Source of the DNA: Candidatus Pelagibacter sp.
GTDB taxonomy: Bacteria > Pseudomonadota > Alphaproteobacteria > Paracaedibacterales > CAIOTO01
Assembly (NCBI GenBank): GCA_013823725.1
Contig: PNMQ01000002.1
Coordinates: forward strand, 186,001 to 250,000
Reading direction: 5' to 3'
Length of the DNA: 64,000 bases
The notes beneath the pieces are model-generated. The model saw only the letters and a program-made list of their open reading frames with translations. It did not search any database and was not told the DNA's origin. Shown here piece after piece: positions 20,277 through 30,833 of this stretch (position 1 is its first letter; each line of letters begins with the position of its first letter). Position numbers and translations under genes: made by a program.

Positions 20277-21625
20277 TAGTCTAAATTGTCCAAGTTCTTT
20301 TCAAGCCAATGGATTGTGTATTGACCATCTTTAATTTCTTTGTTATCCACAAGTTTTTGATGTAATGGGATTGTTGTTTTAATTCCATCAATAACATATT
20401 CTTTCAATGCTCTTTTCAGACGCATTAAACATTGTTGTCTATCATCTGCATAAACAATCAACTTTGCAACCATGCTATCATAATGTGGTGGAACCGTATA
20501 TCCTGCATAAAGATGACTATCGACACGAACACCTAATCCCCCAGGAGCATGGTATCTAACTATTTTACCAGGAGACGGAAAAAAGTTTTCTGGATCTTCC
20601 GCATTTACACGACATTCAATAGCGTGTCCTTTGAGTACAATTTGGTCTTGTGTAAACGATAATTTTTGACCACTAGCAACTTTAATTTGTTCTTTTATCA
20701 AATCGATACCAGTAACCATTTCTGTCACTGGGTGCTCTACTTGAATTCGAGTATTCATTTCCATAAAGAAAAATTCGCCATTTTCATACAAAAATTCAAA
20801 TGTACCTACACCCTTGTATCCCATTTTACGGGTAGCTTCTGCTACAAGATTACCTAATTGATTTCTTTGTGCTTCAGATACGCCAGGTGAAGGTGCTTCT
20901 TCAAATAATTTTTGATGTCTTCTTTGTAGTGAACAATCCCGTTCACCTAAATGGACAGCGTTTCCATGGTGATCGGCTAGCACTTGAATTTCAATGTGTC
21001 GCGGATTTTGAAGATAACGTTCCATATAAACACGATCGTTGTCAAAGTTTGCACGTGCTTCAGATTTTGCCATATGATACGCTTCTATAACTTCTTCTTC
21101 TGTTCGCGCCAGTTTCATACCCTTACCTCCGCCGCCTGCGGTGGCTTTGATAATTAAGGGAAAACCAACTTTTTTTGCTTCTTCTAAAATTTCATCATCT
21201 GAAAAAAGTTCCTTCGAAGAACCTGGTATTGTTGGCACACCCAAAGATTCCATCGTTTTTTTAGCGTTGATTTTATCGCCCATCATTGAAATATGTTCGG
21301 GATCTGGGCCTATAAATGTAATACCATGCTGCTGAACAACGGATGCAAAATCTTCATTTTCTGCTAAAAATCCAAAACCTGGATGGATAGCATCGGCACC
21401 TGTAATATCTGCTGCCGTTAATAAGGCTGGAATATTCATATAGCTTTGCTTAGACGGAGCAGGCCCTATACAAATACTTTCGTCCGCAAGGCGAACATGC
21501 ATAAGTTCACTATCGCATGTAGAATGCACTGCAACAGTTTTAATCCCTAATTCTTGGCAAGCTCTCAAAATACGAAGAGCAATTTCACCTCGGTTAGCGA
21601 TAAGAATTTTTTTCAAAAGTGCCAT
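20276..21625 (-). CDS. accC: acetyl-CoA carboxylase biotin carboxylase subunit
   Basis: [50 protein letters not shown]. Confidence 0.97.
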   Translation of the reverse strand: MALLKKILIANRGEIALRILRACQELGIKTVAVHSTCDSELMHVRLADESICIGPAPSKQSYMNIPALLTAADITGADAIHPGFGFLAENEDFASVVQQHGITFIGPDPEHISMMGDKINAKKTMESLGVPTIPGSSKELFSDDEILEEAKKVGFPLIIKATAGGGGKGMKLARTEEEVIEAYHMAKSEARANFDNDRVYMERYLQNPRHIEIQVLADHHGNAVHLGERDCSLQRRHQKLFEEAPSPGVSEAQRNQLGNLVAEATRKMGYKGVGTFEFLYENGEFFFMEMNTRIQVEHPVTEMVTGIDLIKEQIKVASGQKLSFTQDQIVLKGHAIECRVNAEDPENFFPSPGKIVRYHAPGGLGVRVDSHLYAGYTVPPHYDSMVAKLIVYADDRQQCLMRLKRALKEYVIDGIKTTIPLHQKLVDNKEIKDGQYTIHWLEKNLDNLD

Positions 21626-21639
21626 TACGTCTACCTTTA

Positions 21640-22134
21640 TTATTCAATAACAATCAGTGGTTGAGCATATTCAACAGGCATAGCATCAGCTACTAAGAAA
21701 TGAGAAACAACACCAGCTTTCGGAGCTTTAATTTGGTTCATCACTTTCATAGCTTCAACAATAAGAATTGTTTGCCCCGCTGCAACTGTATCTCCTACTT
21801 TAACGAAAGGTGCAGCGCCGGGTGCTGATGCAACATACGCTGTGCCAACCATAGGTGATTTTACACATCCTGGGTGGTCATTAAAATTAGCACTTTTGCT
21901 TGGAACGGATTCTGTCAATGCTGGCGCAGTAACAGTTGTTACAGGCTGCTGCATTAAGCCGTGCGGAGCCATTCCTGAAATGTTGTAAGTATGAGCAGGT
22001 TGTTGTTTCGATAAATAAATACGAACTCCACCATTTTCATATTCTAATTCAGTTACATCTAATTTTGAAAAAATATCTGCTATTTCTTTAATTTCTTCCA
22101 CATGAAGTTTATCGTTTAATTCTTTATTTTTCAC
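21640..22134 (-). CDS. accB: acetyl-CoA carboxylase biotin carboxyl carrier protein
   Basis: C-terminal [13 protein letters not shown] biotinylation motif; next to accC. Confidence 0.96.
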   Translation of the reverse strand: MKNKELNDKLHVEEIKEIADIFSKLDVTELEYENGGVRIYLSKQQPAHTYNISGMAPHGLMQQPVTTVTAPALTESVPSKSANFNDHPGCVKSPMVGTAYVASAPGAAPFVKVGDTVAAGQTILIVEAMKVMNQIKAPKAGVVSHFLVADAMPVEYAQPLIVIE

Positions 22135-22145
22135 TTTTCATTTCC

Positions 22146-22616
22146 TTAGTTAATAGTTTTATGATTATTTAATTTGTCTATTATAAATTGAAGTGCTAGC
22201 AAATATCCTTGCCCTTGAAAACCGCTCATAACCCCATCAACCACTTTAGAAATATAAGACTCTTGTCTAAAATGTTCACGAGCCATGATGTTTGATAAAT
22301 GAACTTCTACCACTGGAATATCGGCAAGTTCGACAGCATCCATCAAAGCTATGGATGTATGCGCATATCCACCTGGATTAATAATAAGCCCATCTGCTTC
22401 CATTCGTGCTTCATGAACCCAATCAATAAGCTGGCCTTCATATGAAGACTGTTTGAAAACAACATCAATGCCATGATTTAAACATAGAGATTTACAAGAC
22501 TGTTCTATATCTTCCAAAGATACAAAACCATACCACATGGGATTTCTGTCTTTTAGAAAATTGAGATTAGGCCCGTTGATAACGTCAACTCTATGTTTTA
22601 CCGACATATCTATCAT
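22146..22616 (-). CDS. aroQ: type II 3-dehydroquinate dehydratase
   Basis: VINGPNLNFL, QSSYEGQLIDWVHEA, INPGGYAHTSIALMDA. Confidence 0.95.
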   Translation of the reverse strand: MIDMSVKHRVDVINGPNLNFLKDRNPMWYGFVSLEDIEQSCKSLCLNHGIDVVFKQSSYEGQLIDWVHEARMEADGLIINPGGYAHTSIALMDAVELADIPVVEVHLSNIMAREHFRQESYISKVVDGVMSGFQGQGYLLALQFIIDKLNNHKTIN

Positions 22617-23656
22617 TAATCTTCAGATGTAACTTCTACAGCGTTCATCATGCTATCAGCAACTTGACCAGAATTTTCACGCACAGCTTTTTCAATTGTT
22701 GCAGCAATCTCTGGGTTATCTTTCAAAAAAGTACGTGTTGCTTCTCTACCCTGACCAATTCTATGAGTGCCATATGAATACCAAGACCCAGCTTTATCAA
22801 TAACGCCAGCTTTAACGCCTAAATCTATAAGCTCACCAGTTTTAGATATACCTTCACCATACATGATATCAAAGTCAACCACTTTAAAGGGAGGTGCCAT
22901 TTTATTCTTTACAACCTTAACACGTGTTTGGTTTCCAATAATATTATCTTTGTCTTTCAAAGCACCAACACGTCTAATATCTAACCTAACAGAGGCATAA
23001 AATTTTAAGGCGTTACCCCCCGTTGTTGTTTCCGGGTTACCGAACATAATGCCAATTTTTTGACGTATTTGGTTGATAAAAATAACCATGCAATTGGTTT
23101 TTGAAATAGATCCTGTAAGTTTACGCAAAGCCTGACTCATCAAGCGCGCTTGTAGCCCCATATGTGAATCTCCCATTTCACCTTCTAACTCTGCCTTAGG
23201 CACAAGTGCAGCGACGCTATCGATGACTAATACGTCTATACCACCACTGCGCACTAATGTGTCCGCAATTTCTAATGCCTGTTCTCCAGTATCGGGCTGA
23301 GAAATCACAAGCTCATCTAAATTAACGCCTAGCTTTTTTGCATAACCAGGATCTAAAGCATGTTCAGCATCAACGAAAGCACACGTACCACCTTTTTTTT
23401 GGGATTCTGCTACAACATGTAAAGCTAACGTTGTTTTACCAGATGACTCTGGTCCATAAACTTCAATTATTCTTCCCTTAGGTAAACCACCTATTCCTAA
23501 AGCAATGTCTAACCCCAAGGAACCCGTTGATACAACATCAATTTCAACAGCTTGATTTTTTTGTCCCAACTTCATGACAGATCCTTTTCCAAAGGACCTT
23601 TCGATTTGAGATAGAGCGGCATCAAGTGCTTTTTTACGATCATTTGCGTCAGACAT
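22616..23656 (-). CDS. recA: recombinase A
   Basis: [17 protein letters not shown] Walker [32 protein letters not shown]. Confidence 0.99.
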   Translation of the reverse strand: MSDANDRKKALDAALSQIERSFGKGSVMKLGQKNQAVEIDVVSTGSLGLDIALGIGGLPKGRIIEVYGPESSGKTTLALHVVAESQKKGGTCAFVDAEHALDPGYAKKLGVNLDELVISQPDTGEQALEIADTLVRSGGIDVLVIDSVAALVPKAELEGEMGDSHMGLQARLMSQALRKLTGSISKTNCMVIFINQIRQKIGIMFGNPETTTGGNALKFYASVRLDIRRVGALKDKDNIIGNQTRVKVVKNKMAPPFKVVDFDIMYGEGISKTGELIDLGVKAGVIDKAGSWYSYGTHRIGQGREATRTFLKDNPEIAATIEKAVRENSGQVADSMMNAVEVTSED

Positions 23657-23847
23657 TAATTTGATCTTTCTATAGTTTTTTATTTTGATTGTTTTTATTT
23701 TGAATGAATTTGCGTGAAAAGTCGAGTTTTTTTAACAATATGAATTCTATTCTCAAATACATATAAAGTTTCTAATGAAAAAGATGGATCTTAAATTATT
23801 TTTATTGTACAATTCAATATAAATCAATCAAAAATAAGAATATTATT

Positions 23848-25011
23848 ATGTTTCAAAAACCAATAACGTATTTTTTATTCACAATACTTATATTACCTAC
23901 AAACAATATTTTTGCACAAAACAAAATATGCAATCATCTTGAGCCTTCAAAGCAAGATTTCATGAGAACCTTATTAAATAAAACAGTTCATGAAGTGGGA
24001 GATTTTTCTGTAAAATCGCCAATATTTGGTAGCATCCCACATTTTTTTGTGCCAACAATACCGCTTACCGTACCATATATAGGCCAGTATGACAGCTATG
24101 AAAACATGGGTAATATTGCCATTAATTTGACGAATCCACAAAATCCTACTGACAATAAATTTATCGTCATACAAAAATTATCTTGGAGTAACTTCGGAAA
24201 AAAATCACCATGGAGCATCAAAACTCATGCATGGTTATATCCCGAATCAAATCATAAAACCAATAGCACCACCCAAGTTAATGTAAGATATTTACTAACC
24301 AATTCTATTGCATCTGAATCTAGACCATCCGTCCACATTCACCCCTTAAGCGGAGGTGGCGCAGATACCATCATGTTCTCACCTGATAATTTTCACTTAG
24401 CAGGCTTACCTCTTGGAGATATTGATAAAGATTCATTCGTTATTTTTCAATCACAGATTATTCACGACTCAAAATCTGCAAACACTCTTCACATACTCAT
24501 GAACCCATCAAGTGACTCTATTTATGATAGTGTATTAGCAAGTGAGAATGCTTTACAAGCACTTGATGCTCTGATTTCAAGTTCATCCTTAAGCACAGAT
24601 GACCGTGACAATTTTGGTAAAATAGTACAGTTTCTAAACTCAGAAGTGCCAGCAGCAGAGCCAATGAAAGGTAATCCTCTACGAGTAGTAGAGCAAACAC
24701 AAATAGAACAAGCTGCACAAGAGCAATCTATTACATCACAGCTTGAACAATTAATAATAAGTTCTACTGATGTCGACTCCACACCTACCCATCACACAGA
24801 GATAACAGAGGATAAAGTAAAAGAAATATTAATGAAATTAGGCTGTAATGTTAGAACTATTCAAGATAAGACCTTATTTTCAAGGTTAGCAAGAGAAAAG
24901 GCTCAGATTATAACAGATCAAGAAATGCAGAAAGATTTATTAGCCACTATTTTAAAAAATGGTGGATTGCGTACCCCTCAAGCAGGCATTATCAGTTACT
25001 TAACACAATAA
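23848..25011 (+). CDS. exported hypothetical protein (387 aa)
   Basis: Signal-peptide-like MFQKPITYFLFTILILPTNNIFAQ; no recognised domain. Confidence 0.7.
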   Translation: MFQKPITYFLFTILILPTNNIFAQNKICNHLEPSKQDFMRTLLNKTVHEVGDFSVKSPIFGSIPHFFVPTIPLTVPYIGQYDSYENMGNIAINLTNPQNPTDNKFIVIQKLSWSNFGKKSPWSIKTHAWLYPESNHKTNSTTQVNVRYLLTNSIASESRPSVHIHPLSGGGADTIMFSPDNFHLAGLPLGDIDKDSFVIFQSQIIHDSKSANTLHILMNPSSDSIYDSVLASENALQALDALISSSSLSTDDRDNFGKIVQFLNSEVPAAEPMKGNPLRVVEQTQIEQAAQEQSITSQLEQLIISSTDVDSTPTHHTEITEDKVKEILMKLGCNVRTIQDKTLFSRLAREKAQIITDQEMQKDLLATILKNGGLRTPQAGIISYLTQ

Positions 25012-25029
25012 TATTTTTTGCATAAAACT

Positions 25030-25069
25030 CCAATAAAGAAAACCCTCTCATGATCGTTTTCTTTATTGG
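25030..25069 (+). terminator. hairpin terminator of 23848..25011
   Basis: Perfect 14-bp inverted repeat ccaataaagaaaac ... gttttctttattgg. Confidence 0.8.
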
Positions 25070-25130
25070 AAAACAGTTTGAAATTTGGGAAAAATTATAT
25101 TTTTTATTGGTGTGTTGTTTGAACTTTATT

Positions 25131-25425
25131 GTTAATCACGAAACAAACAATTCAACTACTGTTAATGTCATATATTTTCTTACTATCTCTATCGCTTCAC
25201 AACCTGAATCATCTGTCATTTCCGAATCCCAGGTTACAAACGAACAAAAATCTGCAAGTGCATTTTTCACATTACTTCATGAAATCCATCAAATGATTCG
25301 ATTTATGACAGTGCATCGAAAAGTAACAACTCACTAGAAATACTAGAATCTCTCATTTCTAATTCATTGTTAATCACAGATGATTCAGAGAATTTTTTTG
25401 ATTAAATTATACAATTTTTAACGCT
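25131..25425 (+). pseudogene. degenerate partial duplicate of the 23848..25011 gene
   Basis: VNHETNNSTTVNVIYFLTISIASQPESSV matches SNHKTNSTTQVNVRYLLTNSIASESRPSV (17/29 identities by eye). After an internal deletion and a frameshift near 25275, NPSNDSIYDSASKSNNSLEILESLISNSLLITDDSENF matches NPSSDSIYDSVLASENALQALDALISSSSLSTDDRDNF. Confidence 0.85.
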
Positions 25426-25438
25426 AACCTTAAATACT

Positions 25439-25984
25439 CTAATTTTTTTTATGCTTAATAATAATTTGAGGAGATTTCGTAAAAAGAACTTTATGATCGG
25501 ATTGCAGCTCAAATTTTCCAGCTGTAAGCAAAAATGAATCTGATCTCAAGGCGACAGGTTTGGAGCTGCTCAGATTCTTTTTCATAATATCCACATAAAC
25601 ATCATGACATGACAAACGAGCTCCATTGTTATACGTTAAACTTACATTTTTATCCAGTATAAGTTTTTGGTTTTTTTCATTATAAATCCCCCACTCAGAA
25701 AGCAAATCAAAGGAATTAATCCCTTTTTCCAAAAAAATCAAATTAATATTGTGAAGTTCATATTCTCCATCTTTTTTTTTATATGCTTTTTCTGAACGCA
25801 GCCTAACAGTGTTTTTTTGGTGATCTATATTTTCGTAGTTAAAATGGGAAATATTATTTAAAAAATTTTCTGTTTTCTTTTCTGTACTTGTGGAAAAAAT
25901 ATAATTGTTAAAAGCAAAAAAAATAAATAAAAAACAAGGTAAAGCAAACAAAATAAGTTTTATTTTTTTTTTAATTTTGTACAA
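25439..25984 (-). CDS. lptC: LPS export ABC transporter periplasmic protein LptC-like
   Basis: N-terminal TM, RLRSEKAYKKKDGEYELHNINLIF, LDKNVSLTYNNGARLSCHDVYVDIMKKNLSSSKPV. Confidence 0.72.
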   Translation of the reverse strand: MYKIKKKIKLILFALPCFLFIFFAFNNYIFSTSTEKKTENFLNNISHFNYENIDHQKNTVRLRSEKAYKKKDGEYELHNINLIFLEKGINSFDLLSEWGIYNEKNQKLILDKNVSLTYNNGARLSCHDVYVDIMKKNLSSSKPVALRSDSFLLTAGKFELQSDHKVLFTKSPQIIIKHKKN

Positions 25985-26021
25985 ACTTTTCTTTCCTTAT
26001 CTTTAGTTCAAAATTACGCAT

Positions 26022-26813
26022 TTACTTTTTGGACTGCGATGGTAGTACAACTACGTCTGACCAGTATCTAATGCAAGTCTCCAGATGAGACTTAAATTCT
26101 TCGTATTCATACCCCTTGCACATAAATCCAGATGCATGAGATCTATAGCATGTTAGCATATCATCGAAGTTTATGGAATTCGTTAATATGATAACCGGAA
26201 TATCACAGATATCTCTGTCTCTTTTAATTTCTTTAAGCAACGAAAAACCATCATGTTGCGGAATATTCAGATCCATAAGAATAATATCAGGTCTTGGAAA
26301 ATCAATGCTGGTTTTTCTATTACGAAGAAAATCAATCATTGCTCCACCTTCGTGCAAAACAAGAAGATTAAGCTCTAAATCAATTTCATCAAAAGCCTTT
26401 CGTAAAATTAATTCTTCGGCAGGGTCGTCTTCTACAACAATAACATTAAGAGGGATTTTTCTACCTATTTTAATAAAATCACCTTCTAATTTTTGCTGTC
26501 TTTCAAAATATATATCGCAACCTTGAAAAAAATAACTAGGATCTACTCCAAAAATTTTCCCAAATTGAAAGAGCACTAAAGCTGTAATTTTTGATTGTGC
26601 TTGTTCGTATTTTTGAACTTGCTGATGAGAAACTCCAAGTTTTTCACCAACATCACTTAACGTGAAACCCATTTTTAAACGTTTTTCTCGAATACGCTTT
26701 CCAACAAAAACATCCACCTGATAATTTTTACAATCAAAAGTTCCCATAATTTCACCGTTCAAAAAAGACAGAAATGTAGCATAAACGAAATTACCATGCG
26801 TTTTATCTGCCAA
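26022..26813 (-). CDS. XRE-family HTH fused to response-regulator receiver domain; start may be internal Met near 26747
   Basis: IREKRLKMGFTLSDVGEKLGVSHQQVQKYEQAQSKI HTH followed by NVIVVEDDPAEELILRKAF...PDIILMDLNIPQHDGFSLLKEIK...VIILTNS. Confidence 0.85.
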   Translation of the reverse strand: MADKTHGNFVYATFLSFLNGEIMGTFDCKNYQVDVFVGKRIREKRLKMGFTLSDVGEKLGVSHQQVQKYEQAQSKITALVLFQFGKIFGVDPSYFFQGCDIYFERQQKLEGDFIKIGRKIPLNVIVVEDDPAEELILRKAFDEIDLELNLLVLHEGGAMIDFLRNRKTSIDFPRPDIILMDLNIPQHDGFSLLKEIKRDRDICDIPVIILTNSINFDDMLTCYRSHASGFMCKGYEYEEFKSHLETCIRYWSDVVVLPSQSKK

Positions 26814-26950
26814 TAAAGTAATTATATTAGGATAATAAATAATTAAAACAATAAAAAGTAGTTGAAAATAACCTTATTTTTCAATATTAATTATTTATTT
26901 ACCTTGTTCACAATATAATATTCAATAAATTATTAAACAAGAATATAATA

Positions 26951-27376
26951 ATGTATAAAGCTAATATAAAAAAACGTCTTTTTTTCATCATTTTCATGTT
27001 TCCTTACTTCGTTAATCAAAATATACAAGCTCAAGAGGTATCTCTTTCTAGTAACACCCAACCCCATACCATAAGTAACCCCACTAACACACAACCAATA
27101 CCCTCAAAAGAAGAGATTATAGAAAGCATAAAGCACAATCTTTCTTCTTTAAAATCTTATGTAACTAGCCCTCAAGATACACAAAATAATTATCAGCAGA
27201 TCCAAGCAACTATCAATAATTTAGATTCTAACTTTCAAAAAGTATTTTCTTATATTAATTCAGAATCAAAGTCCCCAAACAATAACCCCTCTGTCCTTAT
27301 GCCAAGAGAGAGAAAAACAAAATCTTACAGAAATAATCTTAAGAATTTGCCCATTGCACAACCTAACGCCACATAA
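26951..27376 (+). CDS. small exported hypothetical protein
   Basis: Signal-peptide-like N-terminus ending NQNIQAQ; followed by strong terminator. Confidence 0.6.
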   Translation: MYKANIKKRLFFIIFMFPYFVNQNIQAQEVSLSSNTQPHTISNPTNTQPIPSKEEIIESIKHNLSSLKSYVTSPQDTQNNYQQIQATINNLDSNFQKVFSYINSESKSPNNNPSVLMPRERKTKSYRNNLKNLPIAQPNAT

Positions 27377-27379
27377 TAA

Positions 27380-27421
27380 AAACATAATTATTATGTAGGC
27401 ATTATCGTAATAATTATGTTT
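27380..27421 (+). terminator. hairpin terminator
   Basis: aaacataattattatg ... cgtaataattatgttt, 16-bp stem with one mismatch. Confidence 0.7.
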
Positions 27422-27545
27422 CAGTCATTTTTTAAAAAAAGCAATACATAACATATTAGACAAATATTAATTGGTCTTTTCTTGCAACCTAAGTTAAAAT
27501 TTAAAATAAGGATCAATACAATAATTTCATCATGAAAGACTATCC

Positions 27546-28328
27546 ATGGAACCCACTGCTATTAAAGAGAATCTAGAATCAAATAAAATAGAAATCAAAA
27601 ATATTTTCAAAAGCTTTGGCGAAAAAAAAGTCTTAAATGATATAAATCTATCGGTAAAAAAAAATGAATCTCTTGTTATTATAGGCGGATCAGGAACAGG
27701 GAAATCTGTACTTATCAAACTTATTATGGGTTTGATTAACCCAGATCAAGGTGAAATCCTAATTGATGGAGAAGATTTATGCAAAGCAAAAGACATCAAT
27801 ATGATGCGTAGGAAAATGGGAATGCTTTTTCAAGGAGGAGCGCTATTTGACAGTATGACCATACTAGAAAACGTAGCATTCGGATTACGTCAAGGACAAA
27901 ACAAATCCAAAAAAGAAGCACATGAAATAGCATATGAAAAACTAAACGCTGTTGAATTAGATGAAAGAGTGTCACATCTTTATCCCTCGGAACTTTCAGG
28001 AGGAATGCAAAAAAGAGCAGCCCTTGCACGTGCCATAGCAACAAACCCTGAAATCATTTTCTTTGATGAACCCACAACAGGACTAGATCCTATCTTAAGC
28101 GGCACTATCAATAATTTAATGAAAAAATGTGTTAGAGAACTTGGAGCAACCACCATAACAATAACACATGACATGAAAAGCCTTAGAAATATTGCTGACA
28201 CTGTAGCACTTATTCATCAAGGCCAAATATTATGGACAGGATCTATCCATGAAATGGATAATTCGTCCAATGAAGCGTTAAAACAATTTATAAGCGGAAG
28301 CCCCAACGGACCTCTTACTCAAAATTAA
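27546..28328 (+). CDS. mlaF: phospholipid transport ABC ATPase MlaF
   Basis: GGSGTGKSVLIKLIMGLINPDQGEI Walker A, GGALFDSMTILENVAFGLR, LSGGMQKRAALARAIATNPEIIFFDEPTTGLDP. Confidence 0.92.
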   Translation: MEPTAIKENLESNKIEIKNIFKSFGEKKVLNDINLSVKKNESLVIIGGSGTGKSVLIKLIMGLINPDQGEILIDGEDLCKAKDINMMRRKMGMLFQGGALFDSMTILENVAFGLRQGQNKSKKEAHEIAYEKLNAVELDERVSHLYPSELSGGMQKRAALARAIATNPEIIFFDEPTTGLDPILSGTINNLMKKCVRELGATTITITHDMKSLRNIADTVALIHQGQILWTGSIHEMDNSSNEALKQFISGSPNGPLTQN

Positions 28329-28464
28329 ATATATCACCTAATTTATGCCGACAGATGCTTGGTATTAATATTAAAAATCAGAGCAGAGCTAAATTTCAAT
28401 ACCCTCTCATTTTTTTGTAGACATATAAGATTATATACCGTATATTATAAACATTGATTTTATT

Positions 28465-28540
28465 GCCCAGATAGCTCAGTTGGTAGAGCAAAGGATTGAA
28501 AATCCTTGTGTCGCTGGTTCGATTCCTGCTCTGGGCACCA
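28465..28540 (+). tRNA. tRNA-Phe (GAA), CCA encoded
   Basis: Cloverleaf gcccaga...aagga-ttgaaaa-tcctt...ggttcgattcc...tctgggcacca. Confidence 0.96.
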
Positions 28541-28571
28541 TCTTTTCAAATTTTTCTCATACATTTAATTT

Positions 28572-29906
28572 ATGTCAGTTCAACAGATTGAAAAAGAAGA
28601 CGACTTTTCAAAAAAAAATAATATTGATATTATTACCTTTGGTTGTCGCCTAAATTCTTACGAATCGGAAGTCATTAAAAATCTTTCCAGTGATGCTGGC
28701 CTTGATAATATAACTATTATCAACACATGTGCTGTCACTTCAGAAGCAGAAAGACAAGCCAAACAAACGATTCGCAAAATTAGAAAAAACAATCCTTCCA
28801 CAAAAATTATTGTAACGGGTTGCGGGGCACAAATTAATCCAGATATTTATGCTGCTATGGATGAAGTTAATCACGTCATAGGCAATGACGAAAAAATGAA
28901 ACCAGAAACATATCACCGCCTTTCAGCAACAACCGAACGCGTCCTTGTGAACGATATTATGTCTGTAACAGAAACAGCGAATCATCTTATTTCTGGTTTT
29001 GAAAACAAATCACGTGCTTTTATTCAAGTTCAAAATGGCTGCAATCACCGTTGCACATTTTGTATTATCCCTTATGGACGCGGTAACTCGCGAAGTGTTC
29101 CAATAGGTGAAATTGTCAATCAAATCAAACTTCTTGTAAAAAATGGAGTAAAAGAAATTGTTTTTACGGGTGTAGATATTACATCTTATGGGGAAGACCT
29201 GCCAGGCAAACCCAAATTTGGTGAAATGGTTCAAAGAATCCTAAATCTTGTGCCCGAACTTCCACGATTACGTATTTCTTCTGTAGACCCCAGTGAAATA
29301 GATGAAACTTTTTGGCATGTATTTGCTACAGATCATCGCATCATGCCACATTTGCATCTAAGCCTTCAATCTGGAGACAATGTTATCCTAAGAAGAATGA
29401 AGAGACGACATTTAAGAGATGATGTTTACCAATTTTGCGATAAGGCACGAACACTACGCCCAGACGTTGTTTTTGGTGCAGACATTATCGTAGGATTTCC
29501 AACCGAATCTGATGAGATGTTTAAAAATACATGTAACCTCGTTGAAGAATGCAATATTACCTTTCTTCATGTATTCCCCTACTCTTCTCGTCCAGGGACA
29601 CCTGCTAGCAAAATTACACCATTACCCAAGGCAATAGTCAAAAAACGTGCAGCAGATTTAAGATCCATTGGTCAATCACTTGAAGAAAATCTATTAAAAA
29701 AACTAGTAAATCAAAAATCCACCATGCTAGTTGAAAAAATAACTGATGAACATATTATGGGAAAGAATGATTACTTCATTCCTATGCGTGTGACTTTAAA
29801 ACCAACATCAACACTACCTGTTGAAAATTCAATACTTTTAATCACTGCTACAGACTTTCAAAATGGTATTCTAAACGCAGACGATTATACAATTATTGAA
29901 AATTAA
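28572..29906 (+). CDS. mtaB: tRNA (N6-L-threonylcarbamoyladenosine(37)-C2)-methylthiotransferase
   Basis: MTTase fold: FGCRLNSYESE, NTCAVTSEAERQ, radical SAM CNHRCTFCIIPYGRG. Confidence 0.92.
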   Translation: MSVQQIEKEDDFSKKNNIDIITFGCRLNSYESEVIKNLSSDAGLDNITIINTCAVTSEAERQAKQTIRKIRKNNPSTKIIVTGCGAQINPDIYAAMDEVNHVIGNDEKMKPETYHRLSATTERVLVNDIMSVTETANHLISGFENKSRAFIQVQNGCNHRCTFCIIPYGRGNSRSVPIGEIVNQIKLLVKNGVKEIVFTGVDITSYGEDLPGKPKFGEMVQRILNLVPELPRLRISSVDPSEIDETFWHVFATDHRIMPHLHLSLQSGDNVILRRMKRRHLRDDVYQFCDKARTLRPDVVFGADIIVGFPTESDEMFKNTCNLVEECNITFLHVFPYSSRPGTPASKITPLPKAIVKKRAADLRSIGQSLEENLLKKLVNQKSTMLVEKITDEHIMGKNDYFIPMRVTLKPTSTLPVENSILLITATDFQNGILNADDYTIIEN

Positions 29907-29915
29907 TACAGCTTT

Positions 29916-30833
29916 ATGTGGAAAAAACTGAAAGAGAACCTTAAAAATACTTCCAGTTCTTTCAAAGACAAGATAACCCATTTATTTCATAAAAAAAAAT
30001 TAACACTAGATGACATCGATACACTTGAAGAAACGTTGATTGTAAGTGATATTTCTGTTTCGGTTACTACAGAAATCATTAAACAAGTAAATCAACAGCT
30101 TAAAAAAGTCAAAGAAGATACTTACGACTTAACCCATCTTCTTTTTGATGTCATGAAAAATTTTCTGCCCCCCCCTAGTTCTATCCCTCAACCCTCTAAA
30201 GACCAACTAAACATTATTATATTTATTGGTGTTAATGGATCAGGAAAAACAACAAGTATTGGAAAATTAGGGCATTACTGGAAAAATCATAACTACTCTA
30301 TAGAATACGCTTCTTGCGATACATTTAGAGCAGCAGCACCTGAACAACTTAAAATTTGGGCTGAACGTTCACATATACAAGTGCATGAAGGATTACCGCA
30401 ACAAGACCCAGCAAGTGTCGCGTATGGCGCCATTCAAAAAGCTAAAAAAAATCAGTCTAATATGCTGCTTGTAGACACATCGGGCAGACTTCATAATAAT
30501 CAAAATTTAATGGAAGAACTGCTAAAAATATATAAAACGATTCAAAAACAAGTTTCGCCCGAACAGATTACTGTACTTTGCACACTTGATGCAACCACTG
30601 GTCAAAATGGCCTAAAACAAATTCAAACATTTAATCAATATATTCCTCTAAGTGGTCTTATTCTTACCAAAATAGATGGGACAGCTAAAGGTGGTATTAT
30701 TCTATCACTTTGGGATAACTTAAAAATCCCCGTCATGGCATTAGCTGATGGAGAAAAAATAGATGATATTTTAGATTTTGAACCACAATCATTTTTAAAA
30801 GCAATGCTTGGTTTTGAACAGGAGAACGCATGA
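29916..30833 (+). CDS. ftsY: signal recognition particle receptor FtsY
   Basis: GVNGSGKTTSIGKLGHYW, DTFRAAAPEQLKIWAER, LVDTSGRLHNNQNLMEEL, TKIDGTAKGG. Confidence 0.96.
   Translation: MWKKLKENLKNTSSSFKDKITHLFHKKKLTLDDIDTLEETLIVSDISVSVTTEIIKQVNQQLKKVKEDTYDLTHLLFDVMKNFLPPPSSIPQPSKDQLNIIIFIGVNGSGKTTSIGKLGHYWKNHNYSIEYASCDTFRAAAPEQLKIWAERSHIQVHEGLPQQDPASVAYGAIQKAKKNQSNMLLVDTSGRLHNNQNLMEELLKIYKTIQKQVSPEQITVLCTLDATTGQNGLKQIQTFNQYIPLSGLILTKIDGTAKGGIILSLWDNLKIPVMALADGEKIDDILDFEPQSFLKAMLGFEQENA

Noticed and set aside
23657-23847. Possible SOS box upstream of recA
   Set aside because: No alphaproteobacterial GTTC-N7-GTTC (or GAAC-N7-GAAC) pair seen in the recA upstream region.
25050-25337. 95-aa ORF listed in the track
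   Set aside because: Starts inside the terminator hairpin of the upstream gene and covers a frameshifted gene fossil; not a functional CDS.
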